Below, piece after piece: positions 4,954-11,591 of a stretch of DNA of 11,694 nt. Numbering within the stretch: position 1 is the first letter of the stretch; every line of letters starts with the position of its first letter. The notes under the pieces are model-generated. The model worked only from the letters and a program-made list of their open reading frames with translations, had not been told where the DNA came from and searched no databases. The stretch comes from Selenomonadales bacterium (GTDB lineage Bacteria; Bacillota; Clostridia; Christensenellales; QALW01): the NCBI GenBank assembly GCA_003150515.1, contig QALW01000025.1, forward strand, positions 1 through 11,694, given 5' to 3'. The translations under genes and the position numbers were made by a program.

Positions 4954-6153
4954 ATGAATTTAATTATTGACAGGCAGGCGGCCATGCCTGCATATATGCA
5001 GATATACGAGCATTTCAGAAAGGATATTGAAGCGGGCGCCTATCCTCCGGGGCATAAGCTGCCCTCCAAGAGAATGCTTGCCGAGGAAATAGGCATGAGC
5101 GTCGTTACCGTCCAGCACGCATACAGCCTGCTCTGCGACGAAGGATATATAGAGCCCCGCCAGCGCAGCGGATATATTGTAATATATAAAGAATCGGATT
5201 TTTTCCATCATCCGGCCGGAAGCAGAACGGGCTCTTTAAAGACTACGGCTGAAAGAGAGACGGATTTCCATGATTATCCGGCCGCAAAGAAGGAGGAGCA
5301 TTCAGATATCCGGGCGCAGAAAAAAGGAGAGGCCGGGCCAGGACAAATTCCCGCCGGGACGCAGAATATATTTCCCTTTTCCACCTTTTCCAAAACCATG
5401 CGCCGCGTTATATTGGATTATTCGGAGCGCATATTCAGCAAACCGGAGAATAAGGGAGCCATTGAACTGAGGCAGGCCATTTCCAGATATGTTGAAAGAG
5501 CCCTGGGCATTAAAGCCGGGCCGGAGCAAATAATAATCGGCGCCGGAGCGGAATATTTATACGGGCTTATAGCTCAGCTTTTTAAAAAAGAGAAAATAAT
5601 CGCGCTTGAGGCGCCCTCATATGCTAAAATCCGCCAGGTTTATCAGGCGCACGGCATTTACTGCGAGCCGCTCAATTTGGGCAGCCGGGGCATTCCCACT
5701 GCCGAGCTGCAAAGGAGCAAGGCGCGCATTCTGCATATCACGCCCTTTAACAGCTATCCCAGCTATGTGACGGCGGACGCCTCCAAGCGGAGAGAATATC
5801 TTAAATGGGCCTCAGAGCGCGGCGGAATATTGATTGAAGACAATTACCAATCCGAGCTGACGGTGTCCAAAAAGAACGAGGAAACCATATTTTCTCTCTC
5901 CGAAACGGGAAACGTAATTTATCTTAACACCTTTTCGCGGACAATCGCTCCCTCTCTGCGCGTTGGATATATGCTTCTGCCTCAAAATATGCTGGAAGCG
6001 TTTAATGAAAAGCTGGGGTTTTATTCCTGCACGGTTTCTGTCTTTGAGCAGTATGTGCTCTCCGAGCTGATTGAGAGCGGCGAATTTGAACGGCATATCA
6101 ACAGAATACGCCGGCAGAGAAGAAAAGAGCTGGCATCTGGTAATATAAAATAG
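4954..6153 (+). CDS. MocR/PdxR-like regulator, truncated and lacking the PLP lysine
   Basis: The 399-aa protein has a GntR-type winged helix-turn-helix (about 1-78; KLPSKRMLAEEIGMSVVTVQ is the DNA-reading part), a charged linker (80-130) and an aminotransferase class I-like domain (about 135-390), the MocR architecture. Its place directly upstream of pdxST fits PdxR, the activator of PLP synthesis. Asp296 and Tyr298 (IEDNYQSEL) are at the PLP-binding positions, but the family motif TFSK reads TFSR (Arg329, CGG at 5938-5940), so the lysine that forms the PLP Schiff base is absent. The protein stops after HINRIRRQRRKELASGNIK, about 70-80 residues short of the usual end. The start follows AAGGTGA at 4 nt. 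It may still bind DNA, or be decaying. No promoter is evident in the 55-bp gap; it may be read through from the lipoprotein gene. Confidence 0.82.
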   Translation: MNLIIDRQAAMPAYMQIYEHFRKDIEAGAYPPGHKLPSKRMLAEEIGMSVVTVQHAYSLLCDEGYIEPRQRSGYIVIYKESDFFHHPAGSRTGSLKTTAERETDFHDYPAAKKEEHSDIRAQKKGEAGPGQIPAGTQNIFPFSTFSKTMRRVILDYSERIFSKPENKGAIELRQAISRYVERALGIKAGPEQIIIGAGAEYLYGLIAQLFKKEKIIALEAPSYAKIRQVYQAHGIYCEPLNLGSRGIPTAELQRSKARILHITPFNSYPSYVTADASKRREYLKWASERGGILIEDNYQSELTVSKKNEETIFSLSETGNVIYLNTFSRTIAPSLRVGYMLLPQNMLEAFNEKLGFYSCTVSVFEQYVLSELIESGEFERHINRIRRQRRKELASGNIK

Positions 6154-6167
6154 AACTAAATTGGTGA

Positions 6168-6196
6168 TTTACGCATAACCAAATGGCCTATATAAT
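6168..6196 (+). promoter_or_regulatory. Promoter of pdxST
   Basis: TTTACG (6168-6173), 17-bp spacer, consensus TATAAT (6191-6196). The start would be near 6203, giving a leader of about 180 nt before pdxS. The weak -35 is what an activator-dependent promoter would look like, but no PdxR site is proven. Confidence 0.6.
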
Positions 6197-6197
6197 A

Positions 6198-6363
6198 GCA
6201 TAGACAATTCAATCGGAATATAATGCGCCGCAGAGGCGGGAGATTTTTCGTCTTTGCAGGGCGGCAGGACGCAGAAATGCCAGAGTATTTCCAGGAGGAC
6301 AGCGCAGAGAAACGGAAATTATCCCCCTCTGCGGCGCATTGCATTCTGTTGCATTGAATATGC
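6198..6363. repeat. Long inverted-repeat element in the pdxS leader (copy 2)
   Basis: The element is bounded by GCATA (6198-6202) and TATGC (6359-6363). Inverted matches continue inward: TTCAAT (6208-6213)/ATTGAA (6353-6358), GAAT/ATTC (6216-6219/6343-6346) and a perfect 15-bp core AATGCGCCGCAGAGG (6222-6236)/CCTCTGCGGCGCATT (6326-6340). The middle, about 90 bp, is not paired in an obvious way and carries no gene. The right arm is the same sequence as the repeat at 3185-3243. The long terminal inverted repeats and small size are MITE-like, but I see no clear target duplication; it could instead be a structured leader RNA. TTGCATT occurs twice 10 bp apart (6339-6345, 6349-6355). Confidence 0.65.
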
Positions 6364-6385
6364 AAAAACACAGGAGATTTGGTAT

Positions 6386-7261
6386 ATGGAAAATTCACGC
6401 TTGGAATTAAATAAGAATCTGGCGCAAATGCTTAAGGGGGGCGTTATAATGGACGTCACCACTCCCGAGCAGGCCAAAATAGCCGAAGCCGCGGGAGCAT
6501 GCGCCGTAATGGCTCTGGAACGCATACCCGCGGATATCCGCGCAGCCGGAGGGGTGTCCCGTATGAGCGATCCCAAAATGATTAAAGGCATACAGCAGGC
6601 GGTATCCATTCCCGTTATGGCCAAATGCCGCATAGGACATTTTGCCGAGGCGCAGATTTTGCAGGCTATTGAGATTGATTATATTGACGAGAGCGAAGTG
6701 CTCTCGCCGGCCGACGACCTATACCACATTGACAAAAGGGCGTTTGACGTGCCCTTTGTCTGCGGAGCCAGGGATTTAGGCGAGGCCCTGCGGCGCATAA
6801 ACGAGGGAGCGGCCATGCTTCGCACTAAAGGAGAGCCCGGAACGGGGGATATTGTGCAGGCCGTCCGCCATATGAGGAAAATGCAGTCGGAAATCAGGCG
6901 GCTCTCTTCCATGAGCGGGGACGAGCTCTTCGAGGCCGCAAAGCAGCTTCAGGTTCCCTATGATTTAGTTTTATATGTGCATGAGAATAAAAAGCTGCCC
7001 GTGGTTAATTTCGCCGCCGGAGGAATCGCAACCCCCGCGGACGCGGCTCTTATGCTCCAGCTTGGCGCCGAGGGCGTTTTTGTGGGCTCGGGCATTTTCA
7101 AATCAAATAAGCCCGAAAAGCGCGCGGCCGCCATTGTAAAAGCTGTGAGCAACTATAACGACGCTGATATGCTGGCCCGGTTATCCGAGGATTTAGGCCC
7201 GGCCATGGTAGGCATCAACGAGCAGGAAATTGAGCTTTTAATGGCGGAAAGAGGAAAATAA
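6386..7261 (+). CDS. pdxS: Pyridoxal 5'-phosphate synthase, lyase subunit PdxS
   Basis: The 291-aa product is a full-length PdxS, the (beta/alpha)8 barrel that makes PLP from ribose 5-phosphate, glyceraldehyde 3-phosphate and ammonia. The key residues are present: Asp23 (GGVIMDV), Lys80 (PVMAKCRIGH) and Lys148 (RTKGEPGTG), matching the two lysines that carry the substrate in the known enzyme. The sequence ELNKNLAQMLKGGVIMDV is the characteristic N terminus and fixes the start at 6386, with AGGAG (6372-6376) 9 nt upstream. A longer in-frame reading from 6254 is only translation of the leader repeat. PdxS receives ammonia through a channel from PdxT, whose ATG overlaps the pdxS stop by one base (TAATG), indicating translational coupling. 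Confidence 0.97.
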   Translation: MENSRLELNKNLAQMLKGGVIMDVTTPEQAKIAEAAGACAVMALERIPADIRAAGGVSRMSDPKMIKGIQQAVSIPVMAKCRIGHFAEAQILQAIEIDYIDESEVLSPADDLYHIDKRAFDVPFVCGARDLGEALRRINEGAAMLRTKGEPGTGDIVQAVRHMRKMQSEIRRLSSMSGDELFEAAKQLQVPYDLVLYVHENKKLPVVNFAAGGIATPADAALMLQLGAEGVFVGSGIFKSNKPEKRAAAIVKAVSNYNDADMLARLSEDLGPAMVGINEQEIELLMAERGK

Positions 7262-7872
7262 TGCGGATAGGCGTGCTGGCTCTTCAGGGAGCCTTTATTG
7301 AACACGAGCAAACGCTTGCCAGGCTGGGAGTTGATTCCTTTGAGCTCCGCCGCAGGGAGGACGCCTATGAAGATTTTGACGGGCTGATTATTCCGGGCGG
7401 AGAAAGCTCCGTGCAGGGAAAACTGCTGCGCGAATTAAACCTCTTTGAGCCGTTAAGAAAAAAACTGCTGGAGGGCATGCCCGTTCTGGGCACCTGCGCG
7501 GGCCTTCTGCTTCTGGCCAAGGAGATTAAAAACGACGAACGCCGGCATTTGGCCACCATGGATATACAGGCCAAACGAAACGCTTACGGCAGGCAGCTGG
7601 GCAGCTTTAAGACGAGCGCCCATTTTAAGGGAATAGGGGAAATTCCCATGAGCTTTATCCGGGCGCCCTATATTTCAGAGGTATATAAAGACGCGGAAGC
7701 GCTTGCCTGGGTAAATGGAAAAATTGTCGCCGCAAGGCAGCAAAACCAGATTGTGACGGCTTTTCATCCGGAACTCACCGGGGATTTGCGGGTGCACAGC
7801 TATTTTTGCAGCATGGCGGCCAAACGGCAGGACGCCTTAAAGAGCGTCCGCACGGATTTGACAAAGAGTTAA
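7261..7872 (+). CDS. pdxT: Pyridoxal 5'-phosphate synthase, glutaminase subunit PdxT
   Basis: The 203-aa class I glutamine amidotransferase supplies ammonia to PdxS. The nucleophile is Cys79 in LGTCAGLLLL, and the catalytic His169 and Glu171 lie in AFHPELT. The early motif IGVLALQGAFIEH and the GGES loop (PGGESS, 45-50) are typical of PdxT, with SSVQGKLL where most members have STTMGKLL. The gene starts on the last base of the pdxS stop codon. Its length is normal. The -35 box of the next operon (7858-7863) lies inside its last codons, so the thiamine operon can be expressed independently. Confidence 0.96.
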   Translation: MRIGVLALQGAFIEHEQTLARLGVDSFELRRREDAYEDFDGLIIPGGESSVQGKLLRELNLFEPLRKKLLEGMPVLGTCAGLLLLAKEIKNDERRHLATMDIQAKRNAYGRQLGSFKTSAHFKGIGEIPMSFIRAPYISEVYKDAEALAWVNGKIVAARQQNQIVTAFHPELTGDLRVHSYFCSMAAKRQDALKSVRTDLTKS

Positions 7873-7886
7873 AAATCCTATACAAT
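7858..7886 (+). promoter_or_regulatory. Sigma-A promoter of the thi operon
   Basis: Consensus TTGACA (7858-7863), 17-bp spacer, TACAAT (7881-7886). The -35 lies inside the 3' end of pdxT. Transcription should start near 7893, just before the TPP aptamer. Confidence 0.88.
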
Positions 7887-7900
7887 AATAAAAAAATAGA

Positions 7901-7990
7901 GCGGGGAGCTTGTATTCCAGGCTGAGAGGAAGGCGTTAACCTTCGACCCAATAACCTGATTTGGATAATACCAACGTAGGGATTCCTGTT
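7901..7990 (+). promoter_or_regulatory. TPP riboswitch (THI element) aptamer
   Basis: The hallmark segments appear in order: GGGGAGC (7903-7909), GGCTGAGAGG (7920-7929), CTTCGACCC (7951-7959 region), AACCTGAT (7963-7970 region), TTGGATAATACCAACGTAGGGA (ending 7982). CTGAGA is the pyrimidine-sensing site and the GATAATACCAACGTAGGGA part binds the pyrophosphate. It controls the thiazole operon by TPP. The 3' end GGGATTCCTG (7979-7988) can alternatively pair with CAGGTAATTCCC (8022-8033), the 3' arm of the terminator, so it probably acts as the antiterminator when TPP is absent. Confidence 0.96.
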
Positions 7991-8007
7991 AAAACGCAGA
8001 TATGTAA

Positions 8008-8043
8008 GGGAAATTGCCTGTCAGGTAATTCCCCTTTTTGTTT
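8008..8043 (+). terminator. TPP-controlled attenuator terminator
   Basis: GGGAAATTGCC (8008-8018) pairs with GGTAATTCCC (8024-8033) with one bulged A and one G-U pair, followed by CTTTTTGTTTT. It lies between the aptamer and thiS, the position for a transcription-attenuation platform. Confidence 0.88.
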
Positions 8044-8058
8044 TAAAGGAGGCGGCAT

Positions 8059-8253
8059 ATGGTTAAAATCAACGGTCAGCCATCAGACGCGGACGGCAAA
8101 AGCATAGCCGAATATCTGGCCGGCACGCAATATTCTCTTAAAAGGATTGCCGTAGAGCTGAACGGCCGGATTGCGCCCAAGGCTAAATACGGAGAGACCA
8201 TTTTAAAAGACGGCGACGTTTTGGAAATCGTCAGTTTTGTAGGAGGCGGTTAA
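8059..8253 (+). CDS. thiS: Sulfur carrier protein ThiS
   Basis: The 64-aa protein is a ubiquitin-like sulfur carrier. Its C terminus ends in VGGG; the terminal glycine is adenylated by ThiF and then converted to a thiocarboxylate, which delivers sulfur to ThiG for thiazole formation. The hydrophobic pattern (VKINGQ, VELNGRI, DGDVLEIVSFVGGG) follows the beta-grasp fold, and the length is typical. The start follows AAAGGAGG (8045-8052) closely. It is the first gene of the riboswitch-controlled operon and its stop lies just downstream of the ribosome binding site used by thiF. Confidence 0.95.
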   Translation: MVKINGQPSDADGKSIAEYLAGTQYSLKRIAVELNGRIAPKAKYGETILKDGDVLEIVSFVGGG

Positions 8254-8263
8254 ACTGAATAAT

Positions 8264-8917
8264 ATGGTTGGAGTGGCCGGGCCGGCGCCTTCGCGGGAAG
8301 AAGTGATCAAAGCGCTGAGCCAGAGGCATGGAGAAGAGCTGCAAAAAAAATTCAGCTGCGCGCGGGCGGCCGTCTGCGGCCTGGGAGGGCTGGGCTCAAA
8401 TATCGCCCTGGCTCTGGCGCGGGCGGGATTGGGCACGCTGCATCTGATTGACTTTGACAGAGTGGAGCTCTCTAATTTGAACAGGCAGCAATATTCATTT
8501 TCCCAGCTCGGCCTTTATAAAACCGAGGCTTTGAGAGAAAATATTCTGAGCGCCGCGCCCTATTGCCGGGTGATTATAGACACCGTCCGCATCAATGAAA
8601 GCAATTTTTCAAATCTGCTCTCCATGGACGGCATAATCTGCGAGGCGCTGGACAGAGCGGAGGAAAAGGCCATGCTGGTCAACAATATTCTTGAGGCCTT
8701 TCCGGACAAATATATCATCGCGGCCTCAGGCATGGCGGGCCTGGGCTCTTCCAATTCCATCCGGACGCGCAGGATATCCGACCGTTTTTATCTCTGCGGA
8801 GACCAATCCAGCGATTCAGAAAAGGGGCTTGGACTGTTTTCCGCCCGCGCCATGCTCTGCGCCGCTCATCAGGCGAATATGGTTCTCCGCATTCTGGCCG
8901 GAGAATACGAAATATAA
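8264..8917 (+). CDS. thiF: ThiS adenylyltransferase ThiF (short clostridial type)
   Basis: The 217-aa E1-like enzyme adenylates the C-terminal glycine of ThiS. The nucleotide-binding loop GLGGLGSN (39-46), the acidic LIDFD (61-65) and NLNRQQY (71-77, with the Arg that contacts ATP) are all present. The end YLCGDQSSDSEKGLGLFSARAMLCAAHQANMVLRIL matches the short ThiF type; the two zinc CxxC pairs of E. coli ThiF are not seen. The start needs care: AGGAGG (8241-8246), inside the end of thiS, is 17 nt from ATG 8264 but only 8 nt from an in-frame CTG at 8255, so initiation at CTG (adding three residues) is possible. It overlaps functionally with thiS upstream and is 17 bp from thiG. Confidence 0.93.
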   Translation: MVGVAGPAPSREEVIKALSQRHGEELQKKFSCARAAVCGLGGLGSNIALALARAGLGTLHLIDFDRVELSNLNRQQYSFSQLGLYKTEALRENILSAAPYCRVIIDTVRINESNFSNLLSMDGIICEALDRAEEKAMLVNNILEAFPDKYIIAASGMAGLGSSNSIRTRRISDRFYLCGDQSSDSEKGLGLFSARAMLCAAHQANMVLRILAGEYEI

Positions 8918-8934
8918 TAAAAGAGGGAAAAGCA

Positions 8935-9708
8935 ATGCAGGAAAAAGACAAGCTAATTATAGGAGGACATGAATTTCAGTCCCGTTTTATACTGGGCTCG
9001 GGCAAATATTCGCTCAGCCTGATTGAGAGCGCCGTTAAATATGCCGGCGCGGAGATTATCACGCTGGCTGTGCGCCGCGCCAACACTAAAGAGCAGGAAA
9101 GCATTTTGGATTTCATTCCCAAGGGCGTTACCCTGCTGCCCAACACGTCCGGAGCGCGGACGGCGGAGGAGGCCGTGCGCATTGCCCGGCTCTCCAGAGA
9201 GTTAGGCTGCGGCGATTTTGTCAAGATAGAGATTATGCGGGACGCCAAATATCTGCTGCCCGACAACAATCAAACCATAAAAGCCACCGAGCTCCTCGCA
9301 AAGGAAGGCTTTATCGTCATGCCGTATATGTATCCCGATTTATACGCGGCCCGCTCATTAATCAGCGCCGGAGCGGCCGCCATTATGCCTCTGGGAGCGC
9401 CCATAGGCTCCAACAGGGGCCTGGCCGCCAAAGAATTCATTCAGATTCTCATAGATGAATGCGACCTGCCCGTTATAGTGGACGCCGGCATAGGGCGCCC
9501 CTCTCAGGCCTGCGAGGCCATGGAAATGGGCGCCGCCGCGGTTATGGCCAATACGGCGCTGGCCACGGCGGGAGATATTCCCCTCATGGCCGCCGCCTTT
9601 GGGCAGGCCGTACAGGCGGGGCGCAAGGCGTTTTTAGCCGGGCTGGGGCGCGTGCTTAACCGGGGCGCTTCCGCCTCCGACCCGCTGACCGGCTTTTTAA
9701 GGGATTGA
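8935..9708 (+). CDS. thiG: Thiazole synthase ThiG
   Basis: The 257-aa (beta/alpha)8 enzyme condenses 1-deoxy-xylulose 5-phosphate, ThiS thiocarboxylate and dehydroglycine (from ThiH) into thiazole phosphate. The Schiff-base lysine is Lys97 in DFVKIEI, followed by MRDAKYLLPD. The N-terminal SRFILGSGKY, the PLGAPIGSNRGL loop (phosphate binding) and VDAGIGRPSQACEAMEMGA are family hallmarks, and the length is normal. It starts after AAGAGGG (8921-8927) and stops directly before the ribosome binding site of thiH, whose SD overlaps the thiG stop codon. Confidence 0.97.
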   Translation: MQEKDKLIIGGHEFQSRFILGSGKYSLSLIESAVKYAGAEIITLAVRRANTKEQESILDFIPKGVTLLPNTSGARTAEEAVRIARLSRELGCGDFVKIEIMRDAKYLLPDNNQTIKATELLAKEGFIVMPYMYPDLYAARSLISAGAAAIMPLGAPIGSNRGLAAKEFIQILIDECDLPVIVDAGIGRPSQACEAMEMGAAAVMANTALATAGDIPLMAAAFGQAVQAGRKAFLAGLGRVLNRGASASDPLTGFLRD

Positions 9709-9718
9709 GGTGATTTGT

Positions 9719-10972
9719 TTGGAAAACCAGTTTTTCATTGATTCGGCGCACCTTTCCAAGGAGGCGCTGGAAAAAAAGCATCGCCTGGAGCAGGATCCGG
9801 GCTCGCGCGCAAGCCATATGGAATATCTTCCGGGCATGGAAAGAATCAATTCGGACGTCTGCCAAAAGGTTATGACCCATATGAACGGCTACGCGCCCGA
9901 AAAATATTCCGCGCGGGACGTTCAGGCGGCTCTGGAGCACGATATTTGCTCTCCGGAGGATTTTAAGGCCCTGCTTTCCCCCGCCGCCGAGCCGTTTTTG
10001 GAGCAAATGGCCCAGCGCGCCCGGCTGGAAACCAGCAGGCATTTTGGCAATACCGTCTATCTCTTTACTCCCCTCTATATCGCCAATTACTGCGAAAATT
10101 ACTGCGTTTACTGCGGCTTTAACTGTTACAACCATATAAAGCGCATGAAGCTTTCCATGGAGCAGATTGAAAAGGAGATGGAAATTATCGCGCGGAGCGG
10201 CATGGAGGAGATTCTGATTCTTACGGGCGAAAGCCGGGCCAAAAGCGACGTTTCCTATATAGGCCAGGCCTGCAGGCTGGCGCGCAGATATTTCAGGATG
10301 GTCGGCCTGGAAATCTACCCCGTCAACGTCGACGAATACCGCCTGCTGCATGAATGCGGCGCGGATTATGTCACCGTCTTTCAGGAAACTTATGACGCGG
10401 ACAAATATGAACAGCTTCATCTTTCGGGGCATAAGCGCGTCTGGCCCTATCGTTTTGACGCGCAGGAGCGCGCCCTGCTGGGCGGCATGCGGGGAGTGGC
10501 GTTTTCCGCCCTGCTCGGCCTTTCGGATTTCAGAAAGGACGCTCTGGCCAGCGCTATGCACGTTTATTATTTGCAGCGCAAATATCCCTGGGCGGAAATG
10601 TCCCTCTCCTGCCCCAGACTGCGCCCCATTATGAATAACCAGAAAATCAACCCGATGGACGTGGGCGAAAGGCAACTCTGCCAAATTCTCTGCGCCTACC
10701 GCATTTTCCTTCCCTATGTGGGAATAACCGTTTCCTCCAGGGAAAGCGCGCAGTTCCGCAACGGCATAGTTAAAATTGCGGCCACTAAGGTTTCGGCCGG
10801 GGTGTCCACAGGCATAGGCGACCATGAGAGCAAATATACCGGAAAAAATTCAAGCGCGCAGGAGGGGGACGAGCAGTTTGAAATATGCGACGGCCGCAGC
10901 CTGGAGGGGATGTACCGCGCTATGGCCGAGGAAGGGCTTCAGCCCGTCCTGAACGATTATATTTATGTCTGA
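9719..10972 (+). CDS. thiH: 2-iminoacetate synthase ThiH (radical SAM tyrosine lyase)
   Basis: The enzyme splits tyrosine to 2-iminoacetate (dehydroglycine) and p-cresol for ThiG. The radical-SAM cluster motif is CENYCVYC (Cys125, Cys129, Cys132) in the family context YIANYCENYCVYCGF. LTGESRAKSDVSYI and VSSRESAQFRNG are also characteristic. I chose TTG 9719 (417 aa) because the SD GAGGTGA (9707-9713) lies 5 nt upstream; the in-frame GTG at 9710 is inside that SD. It is somewhat longer than E. coli ThiH, with an extended N terminus (residues 1-45) before the conserved HMEYLPGMERINSD-type region. Use of ThiH rather than glycine oxidase indicates an anaerobic lifestyle. Its last 8 bases overlap the next gene (ATGTCTGA). 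Confidence 0.95.
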   Translation: MENQFFIDSAHLSKEALEKKHRLEQDPGSRASHMEYLPGMERINSDVCQKVMTHMNGYAPEKYSARDVQAALEHDICSPEDFKALLSPAAEPFLEQMAQRARLETSRHFGNTVYLFTPLYIANYCENYCVYCGFNCYNHIKRMKLSMEQIEKEMEIIARSGMEEILILTGESRAKSDVSYIGQACRLARRYFRMVGLEIYPVNVDEYRLLHECGADYVTVFQETYDADKYEQLHLSGHKRVWPYRFDAQERALLGGMRGVAFSALLGLSDFRKDALASAMHVYYLQRKYPWAEMSLSCPRLRPIMNNQKINPMDVGERQLCQILCAYRIFLPYVGITVSSRESAQFRNGIVKIAATKVSAGVSTGIGDHESKYTGKNSSAQEGDEQFEICDGRSLEGMYRAMAEEGLQPVLNDYIYV

Positions 10973-11561
10973 AATTTTATGCATTACCAACCGTCGCCTA
11001 TGCAGGGAGGATTTTTTTACCCGTCTTGAACAGATTGCGCGGAGCCGCCCCGCCGGGATAATACTGCGGGAAAAGGATTTATCTCCGGAAGAATATCTGG
11101 CCCTTGGGGCGCGCGCGCTGGAAATATGCGCCGCGCAGGGCACGCCCTGCATACTGCACGGCTTTTTAAACGCCGCAATCAGGCTTAAGGCCAGGGCGCT
11201 GCATCTTCCCTTGGCCGCTTTAGAGCGGCTGAGCCAGGAGGATAAGGCCCGCTTTGAATATCTGGGAGCCTCCTGCCATTCTTTAGAGGACGCCAAAACG
11301 GCCCAGGCTTTGGGAGCGCATTATATAATTCTGGGCAATATATTTGAAACCGACTGCAAAAAGGGACTGCCCGGACGGGGCCTTGAATTCCTCAGGGAAG
11401 TATGCCGGGAAACAGAGCTGCCCGTTTATGCCGTGGGCGGCATAAACGCTCAGAACCTGCCCGCAGTTATAGACGCGGGCGCAAAGGGAGCATGCATAAT
11501 GAGCGGCTTTGCGCTCTGCCCTGACGTCGGGGAATTTATGGCGCGCCTGAAAAAAGCCTGA
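10965..11561 (+). CDS. tenI: TenI-like thiazole tautomerase (ThiE homologue)
   Basis: The 198-aa TIM-barrel protein belongs to the ThiE/TenI superfamily. It keeps the REK segment (35-37) and the superfamily phosphate-binding GGI (158-160), but the ThiE substrate signature is missing: HLPLAAL replaces the GVHLGQEDL segment, and LHGFLNA stands where INDR is expected. It carries IFETDCKKGLPGRG (126-139), nearly the same as VFETDCKKGLEGRG in B. subtilis TenI as I recall it, and CHS (His105) at the site of the TenI catalytic His. I therefore expect it to isomerise the ThiG product to the carboxythiazole phosphate used by ThiE, not to couple pyrimidine and thiazole. The start codon is inside thiH (8-bp overlap) with no strong SD, so it is translationally coupled. 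Confidence 0.85.
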   Translation: MSEILCITNRRLCREDFFTRLEQIARSRPAGIILREKDLSPEEYLALGARALEICAAQGTPCILHGFLNAAIRLKARALHLPLAALERLSQEDKARFEYLGASCHSLEDAKTAQALGAHYIILGNIFETDCKKGLPGRGLEFLREVCRETELPVYAVGGINAQNLPAVIDAGAKGACIMSGFALCPDVGEFMARLKKA

Positions 11562-11591
11562 GAAGGCCATGCGCTTTTCCCCTCTGGGGGC

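Noticed and set aside
6254..6385. In-frame N-terminal extension of pdxS
   Set aside because: It translates the leader inverted repeat; PdxS proteins begin at the ELNKNLAQML region, and a ribosome binding site lies before 6386.
9656..10825. 389-codon open frame on the - strand
   Set aside because: It lies entirely opposite thiH, which has the full radical-SAM motif and operon context. The antisense frame is open because of codon bias and shows no recognisable domain.
10965..11561. Naming the last gene thiE
   Set aside because: The ThiE substrate motifs are missing and the TenI signature FETDCKKG is present.
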